From positions 1 to 28,430 of the forward strand of contig CAZIRB010000017.1 in the NCBI GenBank assembly GCA_964541695.1: DNA of 28,430 nt, written 5' to 3'. Source of the DNA: CAZKGE01 sp964541695 (lineage in GTDB: Bacteria; Bacillota; Clostridia; Christensenellales; CAG-138). This document shows, one piece after another, positions 1-6,272 of the stretch. The notes under the pieces were generated by a model. The model was given only the letters and a program-made list of their open reading frames with translations, was not told where the DNA came from and did no database searches. Position 1 is the first letter of the stretch. The number at the start of each line of letters is the position of its first letter. A program made the position numbers and the translations under genes.

Positions 1-1035
1 GCGTTTTTAATCGTCAGCGCCGTCTCGTACCTGATGGGCTCCTCGTTCGGCGCGGTCGGCACGCTCGGCGTGATGCTGATGGTGCTGGCTAAGAGCGGCG
101 GCGTGCCCGTCGTGATGGCCGCGGGCGCGATCATCGGCGGCTCGTATATCGGGGACCGCTGCTCGCCCCTGTCCGGCAGCGAGAATTTAATCGCCGTCAT
201 CACCGAGACGGACCTAGCTAAAAACCTGCGCGCCGCGCTGCGCACGGGGATTTTGCCGATGCTCGCCGCCTGCGCGTTCTACGTCGTGCTGTCGCTGTTC
301 CATCCGCTGACCGCCATGTCGGACACGATGTTCGACGAGATCGCGGGCGCGTACAATCTTAGCGCCTTTACGGCGCTGCCGGCGCTGGCCGTGCTCGTGC
401 TGCCGCTCTTTCAATGCAACATCAAGCTGACGATCGGCACGAGCCTTTTTCTTTCGTGCCTGCTCGCCGTGTTTTTGCAAAACGTACCGCCGCTGCACCT
501 GGTTAAGCAGCTGGTTATGGGCTATGAGCCGGCGTTTTCCGGCGCGTTCGCGGAATTGATCGACGGCGGCGGCATCCGCTCGACGCTGGGCGGCGCGCTG
601 ATCGTGCTGGTCTCGTCGACCTATTCCGGCATCTTCCAGAAGACGGGCGTGCTTGACGGCGCGGACCGGCTGCTGCTTGCGCTCGCCCGGCGGACGAACC
701 CGTTCCTTGCCACGGCCGTGGCGTCGGTGCTGACCGCGGTCGTCGCGTGCAGCCAGACGCTCGCCGTCATGCTCACGTACCAGATGATGCGGCCGCTCGT
801 TGAGGACGGCACCGTCGAGCGCGGCCGCATGGCGCAGTATCTGCAGAACACCGTCGTCACGATCTCGCCGCTGATCCCGTGGAACATCGCGGTCTCCGTG
901 TCGCTCGGGATCCTCGGCGCCGACGCGCGCTGCATCCCGTACGCGGCCTATCTGTATCTTGTGCCGCTGATCGCGTTTTTGCAGGACCGGGCGATCGCCG
1001 CGCGCGGCAGGGCGGACGCAAAGCGCGCGGGTTAG
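1..1035 (+). CDS. NhaC-family Na+/H+ antiporter (5' end cut off by window)
   Basis: The reading frame is open from the first base, so the gene starts before the window; 344 residues are visible. It is a polytopic inner-membrane protein. The stretch GSSFGAVGTLGV followed by GGSYIGDRCSPLSGSENL (about residues 12-63 of the visible part) matches the conserved core of the NhaC antiporter family, where the charged and Ser/Pro residues lie in broken helices that carry ions. The rest is alternating hydrophobic helices with short loops and a basic tail. Family members exchange external protons for cytoplasmic sodium, or carry organic ions in the malate/lactate NhaC branch, so the ion specificity is not certain. 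The stop codon lies in the loop of a GC-rich hairpin that may terminate the transcript. Confidence 0.85.
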   Translation, partial: AFLIVSAVSYLMGSSFGAVGTLGVMLMVLAKSGGVPVVMAAGAIIGGSYIGDRCSPLSGSENLIAVITETDLAKNLRAALRTGILPMLAACAFYVVLSLFHPLTAMSDTMFDEIAGAYNLSAFTALPALAVLVLPLFQCNIKLTIGTSLFLSCLLAVFLQNVPPLHLVKQLVMGYEPAFSGAFAELIDGGGIRSTLGGALIVLVSSTYSGIFQKTGVLDGADRLLLALARRTNPFLATAVASVLTAVVACSQTLAVMLTYQMMRPLVEDGTVERGRMAQYLQNTVVTISPLIPWNIAVSVSLGILGADARCIPYAAYLYLVPLIAFLQDRAIAARGRADAKRAG

Positions 1036-1060
1036 TTTCCCGCGCGCCAGAGCTTTTTTT
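1023..1060 (+). terminator. possible rho-independent terminator after the antiporter gene
   Basis: GCGCGCGGG at 1023-1031 pairs perfectly with CCCGCGCGC at 1039-1047, with the antiporter stop codon in the loop. A run of seven T residues follows at 1054-1060. The six-base gap between stem and T-run is longer than usual, so the call is moderate. Confidence 0.45.
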
Positions 1061-1205
1061 GTGAGCCGAACGATATCCGCAGCATCGCCGCAATATGCGG
1101 AGCGGAAACCGCTGCTTCCTGCAGTTCCCGGACCATACGATTGAGGAAGAAACAATGGGGTGCGGCCTGCGAAACGCCCTTGCGCTTCTCCTTCGGCTCA
1201 ACTCT

Positions 1206-1233
1206 ACTATACCGCGCCAATTTGGCATGTCAA
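1206..1233 (-). promoter_or_regulatory. strong-looking minus-strand promoter with no gene behind it
   Basis: On the minus strand TTGACA (1233-1228) and TATAGT (1211-1206) are separated by 16 bp. The spacer holds the perfect inverted repeat GCCAAATTGGC. The transcript would run toward the antiporter gene. I find no convincing start codon with a ribosome-binding site downstream; the only small frame is a 34-codon one at 1136-1032 without one. The product could be a small RNA or antisense transcript. Confidence 0.5.
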
Positions 1234-1301
1234 GCGGAACAACGTGACAATTTCGTGACCAATCATCGCGCGTTTGACGCATTCAAATTTTTTTCGCGCT
1301 C

Positions 1302-1330
1302 TTCCTAATCCTAAGGATTCGTGATACACT
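1302..1330 (+). promoter_or_regulatory. candidate promoter for the sigma-region-2-like gene
   Basis: TGATACACT (1322-1330) is an extended -10 element. The -35 is poor (TTCCTA at 1302-1307, 17-bp spacing). A perfect 13-base palindrome, AATCCTAAGGATT (1307-1319), fills the spacer and could be an operator. The rest of the 1036-1369 gap holds the minus-strand promoter at 1206-1233, a TTTTTCGCGAAAAA palindrome at 1342-1355 and no supportable gene. Confidence 0.45.
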
Positions 1331-1369
1331 GAAAAAAACCATTTTTCGCGAAAAAACGGGGGTTTTTGT

Positions 1370-2011
1370 ATGCGTCTAGGCGAACTGGTCGATCGGATCC
1401 GGCGCGGGGACAGAGCCGCGCTCAACGAGGTTATCCGCGTCTACGGCGCCGACCTGTACCAGCGCGCGCTCGCGGCCACGCAGGACAAGACCATCGCCCA
1501 GCAGGTCACGCGGCAGATGGTCACTGAGTTTGTGGACACGATCAAGCGCCACCCGGAGCTCGACGGCTGGGACCTGTGGCTCTCCGCGCTCGCCAACCGG
1601 AGCCTGGAGGCGCGCCGCAGCGCGCAGCGCGAGGTGCAAAAGCTCGGCGACGAGCTCGAGCGCGACCTGCTCGCCGCCGAGGTGCCCACCTATACCGGAA
1701 GCGCGCGGCCGCCCCGCGCCGCCGCGGAAAGCGCCGCGCCGCCGCGCGTGTACGCACAGCCGCACTCGCCCGCGGATCCCGCCGCGCGCGCGCAGGCGTA
1801 TGCGCCCGCGGAACCCGGCGCGCAGGCCCAGGCGAAGCCCGAGCCCAGAAAACGCGGCGGCGCCGGACGCGTGCTGCTGGCGATATTCTTTTCGGTCCTG
1901 TGCGCCGCGCTGCTGTGGCTTGTGCTCGGCATGACGATGCGCCTCGGCTGGCTGCCGCCCATCGATCTCGGGTACGCGTGGTTCAATCAGAATGTCTATC
2001 TGTTGTTTTGA
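1370..2011 (+). CDS. membrane-anchored protein with sigma-70 region 2-like N-terminus
   Basis: 213 residues. The first 65 or so residues (LVDRIRRGDRAALNEVIRVY, then ADLYQRALAATQD and a helix ending near VTEFVDTI) follow the helical pattern of region 2 of extracytoplasmic-function sigma factors. No region 4 follows. Instead there is an acidic/basic helical segment, an Ala/Pro-rich linker (about residues 105-160) and one transmembrane helix (about 165-187) near the C-terminus, leaving a short tail of about 25 residues. This would place the sigma-like part in the cytoplasm, tethered to the membrane. Similarity to sigma factors is by eye and limited to one domain; the protein may only share a helical fold and need not bind RNA polymerase. 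The gene stands alone with its own weak promoter and a G-rich ribosome-binding site, and ends before a bidirectional terminator. Confidence 0.7.
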   Translation: MRLGELVDRIRRGDRAALNEVIRVYGADLYQRALAATQDKTIAQQVTRQMVTEFVDTIKRHPELDGWDLWLSALANRSLEARRSAQREVQKLGDELERDLLAAEVPTYTGSARPPRAAAESAAPPRVYAQPHSPADPAARAQAYAPAEPGAQAQAKPEPRKRGGAGRVLLAIFFSVLCAALLWLVLGMTMRLGWLPPIDLGYAWFNQNVYLLF

Positions 2012-2035
2012 GCACGGCCGTATTGGGCCGGTAGA

Positions 2036-2098
2036 CGGTTGGAGGCCTTGCCTCCAAACCACCACCAAGGGGCCGAGGGCCCTTTGGAAGCCCAAAGC
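2036..2098 (-). repeat. mosaic intergenic repeat, copy 1 (reverse orientation)
   Basis: Contains hairpin 2, TTGGAGGC-CTT-GCCTCCAA (2039-2057), then hairpin 1, CCAAGGGGCC/GGCCCTTTGG with one G-T pair. In the reverse orientation it reads as the family pattern: TTTGGG-TTCC, hairpin 1, short spacer, hairpin 2, CGT. It directly abuts the terminator at 2099-2125. Confidence 0.8.
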
Positions 2099-2125
2099 AA
2101 AAAGCAGCCGGAACGGCTGCTTTTT
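2099..2125. terminator. bidirectional rho-independent terminator
   Basis: AAAAAGCAGCCG (2099-2110) pairs with CGGCTGCTTTTT (2114-2125) around a GAA loop, giving a U-run on either strand. It sits between the convergent sigma-like gene and the GNAT gene and can stop both transcripts. The same GCAGCC/GGCTGC terminator recurs at 15114 and 27361 next to the mosaic repeats. Confidence 0.9.
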
Positions 2126-2205
2126 AAGTTGTGCTTTAAAGGATCCGTGAATTAAGCGCGGCGCAAGCCCCAGTGAACAAGGGAGCGCGGGCCGTGTGTC
2201 CGGCA

Positions 2206-2340
2206 GAAAGGGTTTCCAAAGGGGTTTCCCCCTTTGGCAGAGGTTTGGAGGCGGAGCCTCCAAAGGCTCCTCGTTCCCTCGTTCCCTCGTCCCCCCGTCC
2301 TCCCGTTCACCCCGTCCCTCGTTCCTCCCGCCGCCCGGCA
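2206..2340 (+). repeat. mosaic intergenic repeat, copy 2, with pyrimidine-rich tail
   Basis: Hairpin 1 is CCAAAGGGG-TTTC-CCCCTTTGG (2216-2237) and hairpin 2 is TTTGGAGGC-GGA-GCCTCCAAA (2244-2264). A degenerate tandem of CGTTCCCT/CGTCC words follows at about 2270-2335, a tail that also ends copies at 15441-15462 and 27455-27476. Together with copy 1 and the terminator this accounts for most of the 2012-2348 gap; 2126-2205 shows nothing recognisable. Confidence 0.8.
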
Positions 2341-2348
2341 GGGCGGCG

Positions 2349-3056
2349 TTATTCGTTGCGGAACAGCCAGTGCACGATCTTATCGGAGAGGGTCATGCCG
2401 ATCTTTTTCTGCAGGGCGAGCGAGGGGTCGTTGTGCACGCGCACCTGTCCGAACGGCAGCAGGCCGAGGGAGAGCTGGCGGTTGATCATAAACGCTTCGA
2501 GCGCGTAGGCAAGGCCGAGCCTGCGGTACTGTGGCAGCACCTGAAGAAGGCCGATGGAGCCCTCGTCGTGCGTGCCGGCAAAGCCCGCGAGCTCACCCGA
2601 AACGAACGCGCCGAACAGGCCAAAGTCGATGCGCTCGCGGATATAGCCGACGTCCGCCTGCGAGCTGTAGTGCGCGGCGACGAACTCCGCGTGCGCCCGG
2701 GTCAGCCGCCGGATTTTGACGCCCGGCGGCAGCGCATACGGCACCGGCTCGCGTCCGTAATAGGCGCAGTTGTGGCAGTCCATAAACGAGCGGAAGCAGC
2801 CGTTTTTCGTCAGCTCGTCGTACAGAAACGGCTGATGCAGCACGATCGCGCCCACGTCCTCTGTCGTAAGGAGCGGCAGCAGCCGGAATGCCGTTTCCGC
2901 GTCTATGGCGCTGACAAAGCGCATGTCGAAGCTCGATACGATCACGCCGTCGCGGGCGGCGTACGGCGCGCTTGCGCCGGGGAGCTTGAGCGCCTCGGAC
3001 ATATCGACGTGCAGCAGCGCGTCGCGCGCGAAATATTCCGTCAAAATTTCCTGCAT
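2349..3056 (-). CDS. GNAT-family N-acetyltransferase
   Basis: 235 residues. The C-terminal half carries a GNAT fold: a strand ending IGLLQVLPQYRRLGLA holds the motif A signature Q-x-R-R-x-G-x-A that grips the acetyl-CoA pyrophosphate, followed by the helix YALEAFMIN, and then VRVHNDPSLALQKKIGM, which matches the motif B region with the usual Asn and Ala/Leu helix. The N-terminal ~110 residues are a separate domain, as in two-domain GNATs, with a short Cys pair (CHNC). The acceptor substrate cannot be read from sequence. The ATG lies six bases after a TACAAT box with no Shine-Dalgarno sequence, which suggests a leaderless mRNA. The gene is divergent from the polysaccharide operon and has no operon partner. 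Confidence 0.8.
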   Translation of the reverse strand: MQEILTEYFARDALLHVDMSEALKLPGASAPYAARDGVIVSSFDMRFVSAIDAETAFRLLPLLTTEDVGAIVLHQPFLYDELTKNGCFRSFMDCHNCAYYGREPVPYALPPGVKIRRLTRAHAEFVAAHYSSQADVGYIRERIDFGLFGAFVSGELAGFAGTHDEGSIGLLQVLPQYRRLGLAYALEAFMINRQLSLGLLPFGQVRVHNDPSLALQKKIGMTLSDKIVHWLFRNE

Positions 3057-3062
3057 GTCCAG

Positions 3063-3091
3063 ATTGTACCACGCCCGTTTGCCGCTTTCAA
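3063..3091 (-). promoter_or_regulatory. promoter of the GNAT gene, predicted leaderless
   Basis: On the minus strand TTGAAA (3091-3086) and TACAAT (3068-3063) are 17 bp apart, and TGG before the -10 makes it an extended type. The ATG at 3056 begins six bases after the -10, so transcription would be expected to start at or next to the A of the start codon. Confidence 0.75.
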
Positions 3092-3120
3092 CGGCGGGAA
3101 CAGCCGCAACGTCGCGCCCT

Positions 3121-3150
3121 TTGACAAAGCGTGCGCGGCGATGCTACAAT
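3121..3150 (+). promoter_or_regulatory. promoter of the polysaccharide operon
   Basis: Consensus TTGACA (3121-3126) and TACAAT (3145-3150) with an 18-bp spacer and an extended -10 (TGC before TACAAT). The expected start is near 3157, leaving a leader of about 38 bases before the ATG at 3195, which has a GAGGGGGAG ribosome-binding site. Confidence 0.85.
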
Positions 3151-3194
3151 ATTTTGACGCATGGCCTAACGGCGCGAAAACGAGGGGGAGCTCC

Positions 3195-4058
3195 ATGGCC
3201 GACCTGACGGCGATCATTCTGACGCGGAACGAGGAAAAAAACATCGCGGCCTGCCTGGGTTCTATCGCCGGGTTTGCCTCGCGCGCGGTCGTGGTCGACT
3301 GCGGCAGCACCGATCGCACGGTCGAGATCGCGCGCTCTTTGGGCGCGGACGTGCTGGAGCACGCGTTTACGTACTACGCTGCGCAGTTCAACTACGCGCT
3401 CGACAACGCGGATATCACAACAAAATGGACGCTCCGCCTCGACGCGGACGAGCGGTTCACGCCGGCGGTGTGCAAAAGGTGCGGGTCGCTGATGGAACAG
3501 CACGCCGGCGACGATGTTAACGGCATCGTGATCGAGTCAGACTTTTATTTCCTCGGTCGCTTGATGAAGCACGGCGGCAGCAAGAAGCGCAAGATCATGG
3601 TGTTCAAGACGGGGCTCGGGCGCATCGAGGACCGCAAGCGCGACGCGCATACGGTGCTGCTTGCCGGGCGTTCGGTTTCGATTCCCGAGCGGTTCGTGCA
3701 CAACGACTTTAAGGATTTGTACAGCTACATCGCGCGGTACAACTGGTACGGCACGCGCGAGCTTTTTGACTACCTCGCATTCCGGGACGGCGCAAAGCAG
3801 GACGTCAATACGGACGCCCAGCTCCTGCGGCATCGCAAAAAGAAATACGGCCTGTACTACCGCGCGCCGATGTTTCTGCGCGCCTTTCTTTGGTTTTGTT
3901 ACAATTATTATCTGCGGCTCGGCTTTCTCGACGGCCGCGAGGGGTATCTCTACCATTGGTTCGAGAATTACTGGTACCGCTTCCTGGTCGACGCGCGCAT
4001 CTACGAGCACGACAAGACCGGCGCGGCGCCGGAGGAGCTGAAGGCGCTTGAACGCTGA
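3195..4058 (+). CDS. family 2 glycosyltransferase (WaaE/KdtX-like)
   Basis: 287 residues, cytoplasmic face. The N-terminus has the GT-A pattern: LTAIILTRNEEKNIAACL, then VVVDCGSTDRT and, near residue 84, LRLDADERF, where the DxD-type Asp residues bind the nucleotide sugar and metal. The DADE form and the length are typical of the branch that adds glucose or similar sugars to lipid-linked glycans. The C-terminal part is rich in aromatic and basic residues (FLWFCYNYYLRLGF), a likely membrane-surface patch. The frame is open far upstream, but the ATG at 3195 is chosen because a GAGGGGGAG site precedes it and the family homology starts there. It is the first gene of the operon, and its stop overlaps the next start. 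Donor and linkage are not predictable. Confidence 0.85.
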   Translation: MADLTAIILTRNEEKNIAACLGSIAGFASRAVVVDCGSTDRTVEIARSLGADVLEHAFTYYAAQFNYALDNADITTKWTLRLDADERFTPAVCKRCGSLMEQHAGDDVNGIVIESDFYFLGRLMKHGGSKKRKIMVFKTGLGRIEDRKRDAHTVLLAGRSVSIPERFVHNDFKDLYSYIARYNWYGTRELFDYLAFRDGAKQDVNTDAQLLRHRKKKYGLYYRAPMFLRAFLWFCYNYYLRLGFLDGREGYLYHWFENYWYRFLVDARIYEHDKTGAAPEELKALER

Positions 4059-5181
4059 ACATAAAAAACCGCGTCCGCTGCGCGTCCTTACGGTCGTGAC
4101 GACGCGGTATGAGAAAAACGGCATCACGGGCGTGGTGAAAAACCTCGCCGCGGGGATTATGCCCGGCGAGGCCGTGGTCGATTACGCTTTGATCAACGAT
4201 ATAGGGAAAGACGAGCGCGCGGCGATCGAGGAAAAAGGCGGGCGCGTGTTCGTGTTCCCGCACCGGAACCGCCGGCCGCTCGCGTACCTGTTTGCGCTCT
4301 CGCGGCTTGTCCGCAAAAACCGCTACGACATCGTGCACGCGCACGGCAACAGCAGCACGCTTGCGGCCGAGATGCTCGCCGCGTATCTCGGCGGCGCGCG
4401 CGCCCGCTTTGCGCACGCGCACAACACGGCCTGCACGCATGAACGGCTGCACGCGCTGCTTGCCTCGCTGTTTTTGCGCTGCACGACGCACGCGCTCGCC
4501 TGCGGCGAGGAGGCGGGGCGGTTTTTGTTCGGGACAAGGCCGTTTACGGTGCTGAAAAACGGCGTGGACGCGGCGCGCTTTGCGTTCGACACTTCGGCGC
4601 GCTCGGCCGCGCGGGCAGAGCTGGGGCTTAGCGGAAAGCTCGCGTTCGGCAGCGTCGCGTCGCTGACAACGCGAAAAAACCACGCGTTTTTGCTCGAAAC
4701 ATTCAAATATATATATCAGCGCGAGCCCTCGGCCGCGCTGCTGCTCGCCGGTACCGGCCCGCTCGAGGAGACTTTGCGCGCAAGCGCCCGGGAGCTCGGC
4801 ATTGCGGACGCCGTGCGGTTTTTGGGCGACGTGACCGACGTTTTGCCGCTCTACCGCGCGCTGGACGCGCTGCTCATGCCGTCGCTTTGCGAAGGGCTGC
4901 CGCTCGTGCTCGTGGAGGCGCAGTGCGCTGGGCTTCCCTGCCTTGCGTCCGACGGCGTGCCGGACGAGGCGGACCTGACGGGCTTCGTCTCGTTCCTGCC
5001 GCTTTCGGCGGGAGCCTCCGCCTGGGCCGACCGCGCGCTGGAACTGCCGACGGCGGACGGGGTCCGCGCCGCGCGCGCCGCTGACGCGGTGGCCGCGGTC
5101 CGGGCCGCGGGATACGACCGAAAAAGCGCGGCAAAGGAGCTCTTGAACCTGTACCGCGCGGCGATTAAGGAGGGCGCATGA
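4048..5181 (+). CDS. family 4 glycosyltransferase
   Basis: 377 residues, GT-B fold. The N-terminal domain begins with the strand LRVLTVVTTRYEKNG-ITGVVKNLA, a donor-side pattern of GT4 enzymes, and YDIVHAHG (about residue 94) is a familiar GT4 signature. The C-terminal domain has the GS-VASLTTRKNH linker, LLLAGTGPLEETL and the E-x7-E motif in CEGLPLVLVEAQ (Glu near 282 and 290) that contacts the nucleotide sugar. The start is a TTG inside the end of the preceding gene, supported by GGAGGAG at 4031-4037 and an 11-base overlap that implies coupled translation. It would extend the lipid-linked repeat unit in the cytoplasm. Sugar specificity is unknown. Confidence 0.85.
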   Translation: MNAEHKKPRPLRVLTVVTTRYEKNGITGVVKNLAAGIMPGEAVVDYALINDIGKDERAAIEEKGGRVFVFPHRNRRPLAYLFALSRLVRKNRYDIVHAHGNSSTLAAEMLAAYLGGARARFAHAHNTACTHERLHALLASLFLRCTTHALACGEEAGRFLFGTRPFTVLKNGVDAARFAFDTSARSAARAELGLSGKLAFGSVASLTTRKNHAFLLETFKYIYQREPSAALLLAGTGPLEETLRASARELGIADAVRFLGDVTDVLPLYRALDALLMPSLCEGLPLVLVEAQCAGLPCLASDGVPDEADLTGFVSFLPLSAGASAWADRALELPTADGVRAARAADAVAAVRAAGYDRKSAAKELLNLYRAAIKEGA

Positions 5182-6272
5182 AGGAGTTAAAGCGCCTCCT
5201 GATCGTGACGCACAACCTCGCGGGCGGCGGCTGCGAGCGCGTGATCTCGCTGCTCTCGGCGTTCTTTTGTGAGCGCGGTATCGACGTGTCGATCGCCACG
5301 GAGTACGCGTGCGAGAGCTTCTACGCGCTCGACCCGCGCGTGCGCGTGTTCCCGTTGCTGCAGAAGAACGAGTGCGGCACGCGCGACATTCCGAAGGCGT
5401 ACGCGGCGCTGCGGCGTCACGTGCTGTCCGTGCGGCCGGATCTCGTGCTCGCGCTGCCGGAGAAGGTGAACGTCTGGGCGGCGCTGTTCCTTCTCGGCGC
5501 GCGCTCGCCGCTCGTGGTCTGCGAGCGCAACGATCCGCGCCGCCATCCCGAGCGGACGCTCAAGCGGATTTTGCGGCGGCTCGTGTATCCGTTCGCCAAG
5601 GGATTCGTGTTCCAGACCGCGGAGCAGGCGGCGTTTTTCCCGCGGCGCGTCCGCGCGCGCGGCGCCGTGCTGGATAACCCGCTCGATACGTCCACGCTTC
5701 CCGCGCCGTACTTTTTCGAACGCGGGAAGACCGTGGTCTCGGCTGGGCGGCTGGAAGCGCAGAAAAACTTTCCGCTGCTGGTGCGCGCGTTTGCCGCGTT
5801 CTATCAAAATCATCCGGATTGGAAGCTGATCATCTACGGCGAGGGCGGCGGGCGCGCCGCGCTCGAGGGGCTCTGCGGGGAGCTCTTGCCCGAGGGCAGT
5901 TACTTATTGCCGGGGCAGAGCGCGACGCTGGATTTCGACATGCAGAAGGCGGGCATGTTCGTGCTGCCGTCGGATTTTGAGGGCATGCCGAACGTGCTGA
6001 TCGAGGCTATGGCCATGGGGCTGCCGGTCGTCGCGACGGATTGCCCGTGCGGCGGCCCGGCCTCGCTCGTCCGCAACGGCGAGAGCGGCCTGCTCGTGCC
6101 GGTGGGGAACGAGGCGGCGCTTGCCGCGGCCATGGCGCTCCTTGCGGACGAGCCGGGGCTTGCGGCTAAGCTTGGCCGCGAGGCCGCGGGCATCCGCGCG
6201 CGCGTCGACGCCGTGACGGTGACGGAGCTATGGAGGGCGTATCTTGAACGAGTCGTGCGCGCCGCGCGCTGA
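5178..6272 (+). CDS. family 4 glycosyltransferase (PglH/N-acetylgalactosaminyltransferase-like)
   Basis: 364 residues, GT-B fold. The opening LLIVTHNLAGGGCERVISLL has the Gly-rich acceptor/donor loop and ER-V helix seen in the GT4 subgroup that includes PglH and PglJ. The C-terminal domain has VVSAGRLEAQKNFPLLVRAF, LIIYGEGGGRAAL and the E-x7-E element in FEGMPNVLIEAMAMGLPVV (Glu near 268 and 276), followed by the DCPCGGP loop typical of this subgroup. The ATG overlaps the previous stop as ATGA, and AAGGAGGG precedes it, so it is translated together with its neighbours. Function in the repeat-unit assembly line is well supported; the exact sugar is not. Confidence 0.85.
   Translation: MKELKRLLIVTHNLAGGGCERVISLLSAFFCERGIDVSIATEYACESFYALDPRVRVFPLLQKNECGTRDIPKAYAALRRHVLSVRPDLVLALPEKVNVWAALFLLGARSPLVVCERNDPRRHPERTLKRILRRLVYPFAKGFVFQTAEQAAFFPRRVRARGAVLDNPLDTSTLPAPYFFERGKTVVSAGRLEAQKNFPLLVRAFAAFYQNHPDWKLIIYGEGGGRAALEGLCGELLPEGSYLLPGQSATLDFDMQKAGMFVLPSDFEGMPNVLIEAMAMGLPVVATDCPCGGPASLVRNGESGLLVPVGNEAALAAAMALLADEPGLAAKLGREAAGIRARVDAVTVTELWRAYLERVVRAAR

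Noticed and set aside
214..1155. 313-codon minus-strand frame opposite the antiporter gene
   Set aside because: Composition is Arg/Gln/His-rich as expected for a shadow frame. The orphan promoter at 1206-1233 could transcribe it, but no ribosome-binding site supports a start.
1032..1220. 62-codon minus-strand frame after the orphan promoter
   Set aside because: The start would lie at or before the predicted transcription start, and the first internal ATG (1136) has no ribosome-binding site. Left as a possible RNA gene only.
2196..3194. 999-base N-terminal extension of the first glycosyltransferase
   Set aside because: It runs through a repeat and antisense to the GNAT gene. The glycosyltransferase homology, promoter and ribosome-binding site all support the ATG at 3195.
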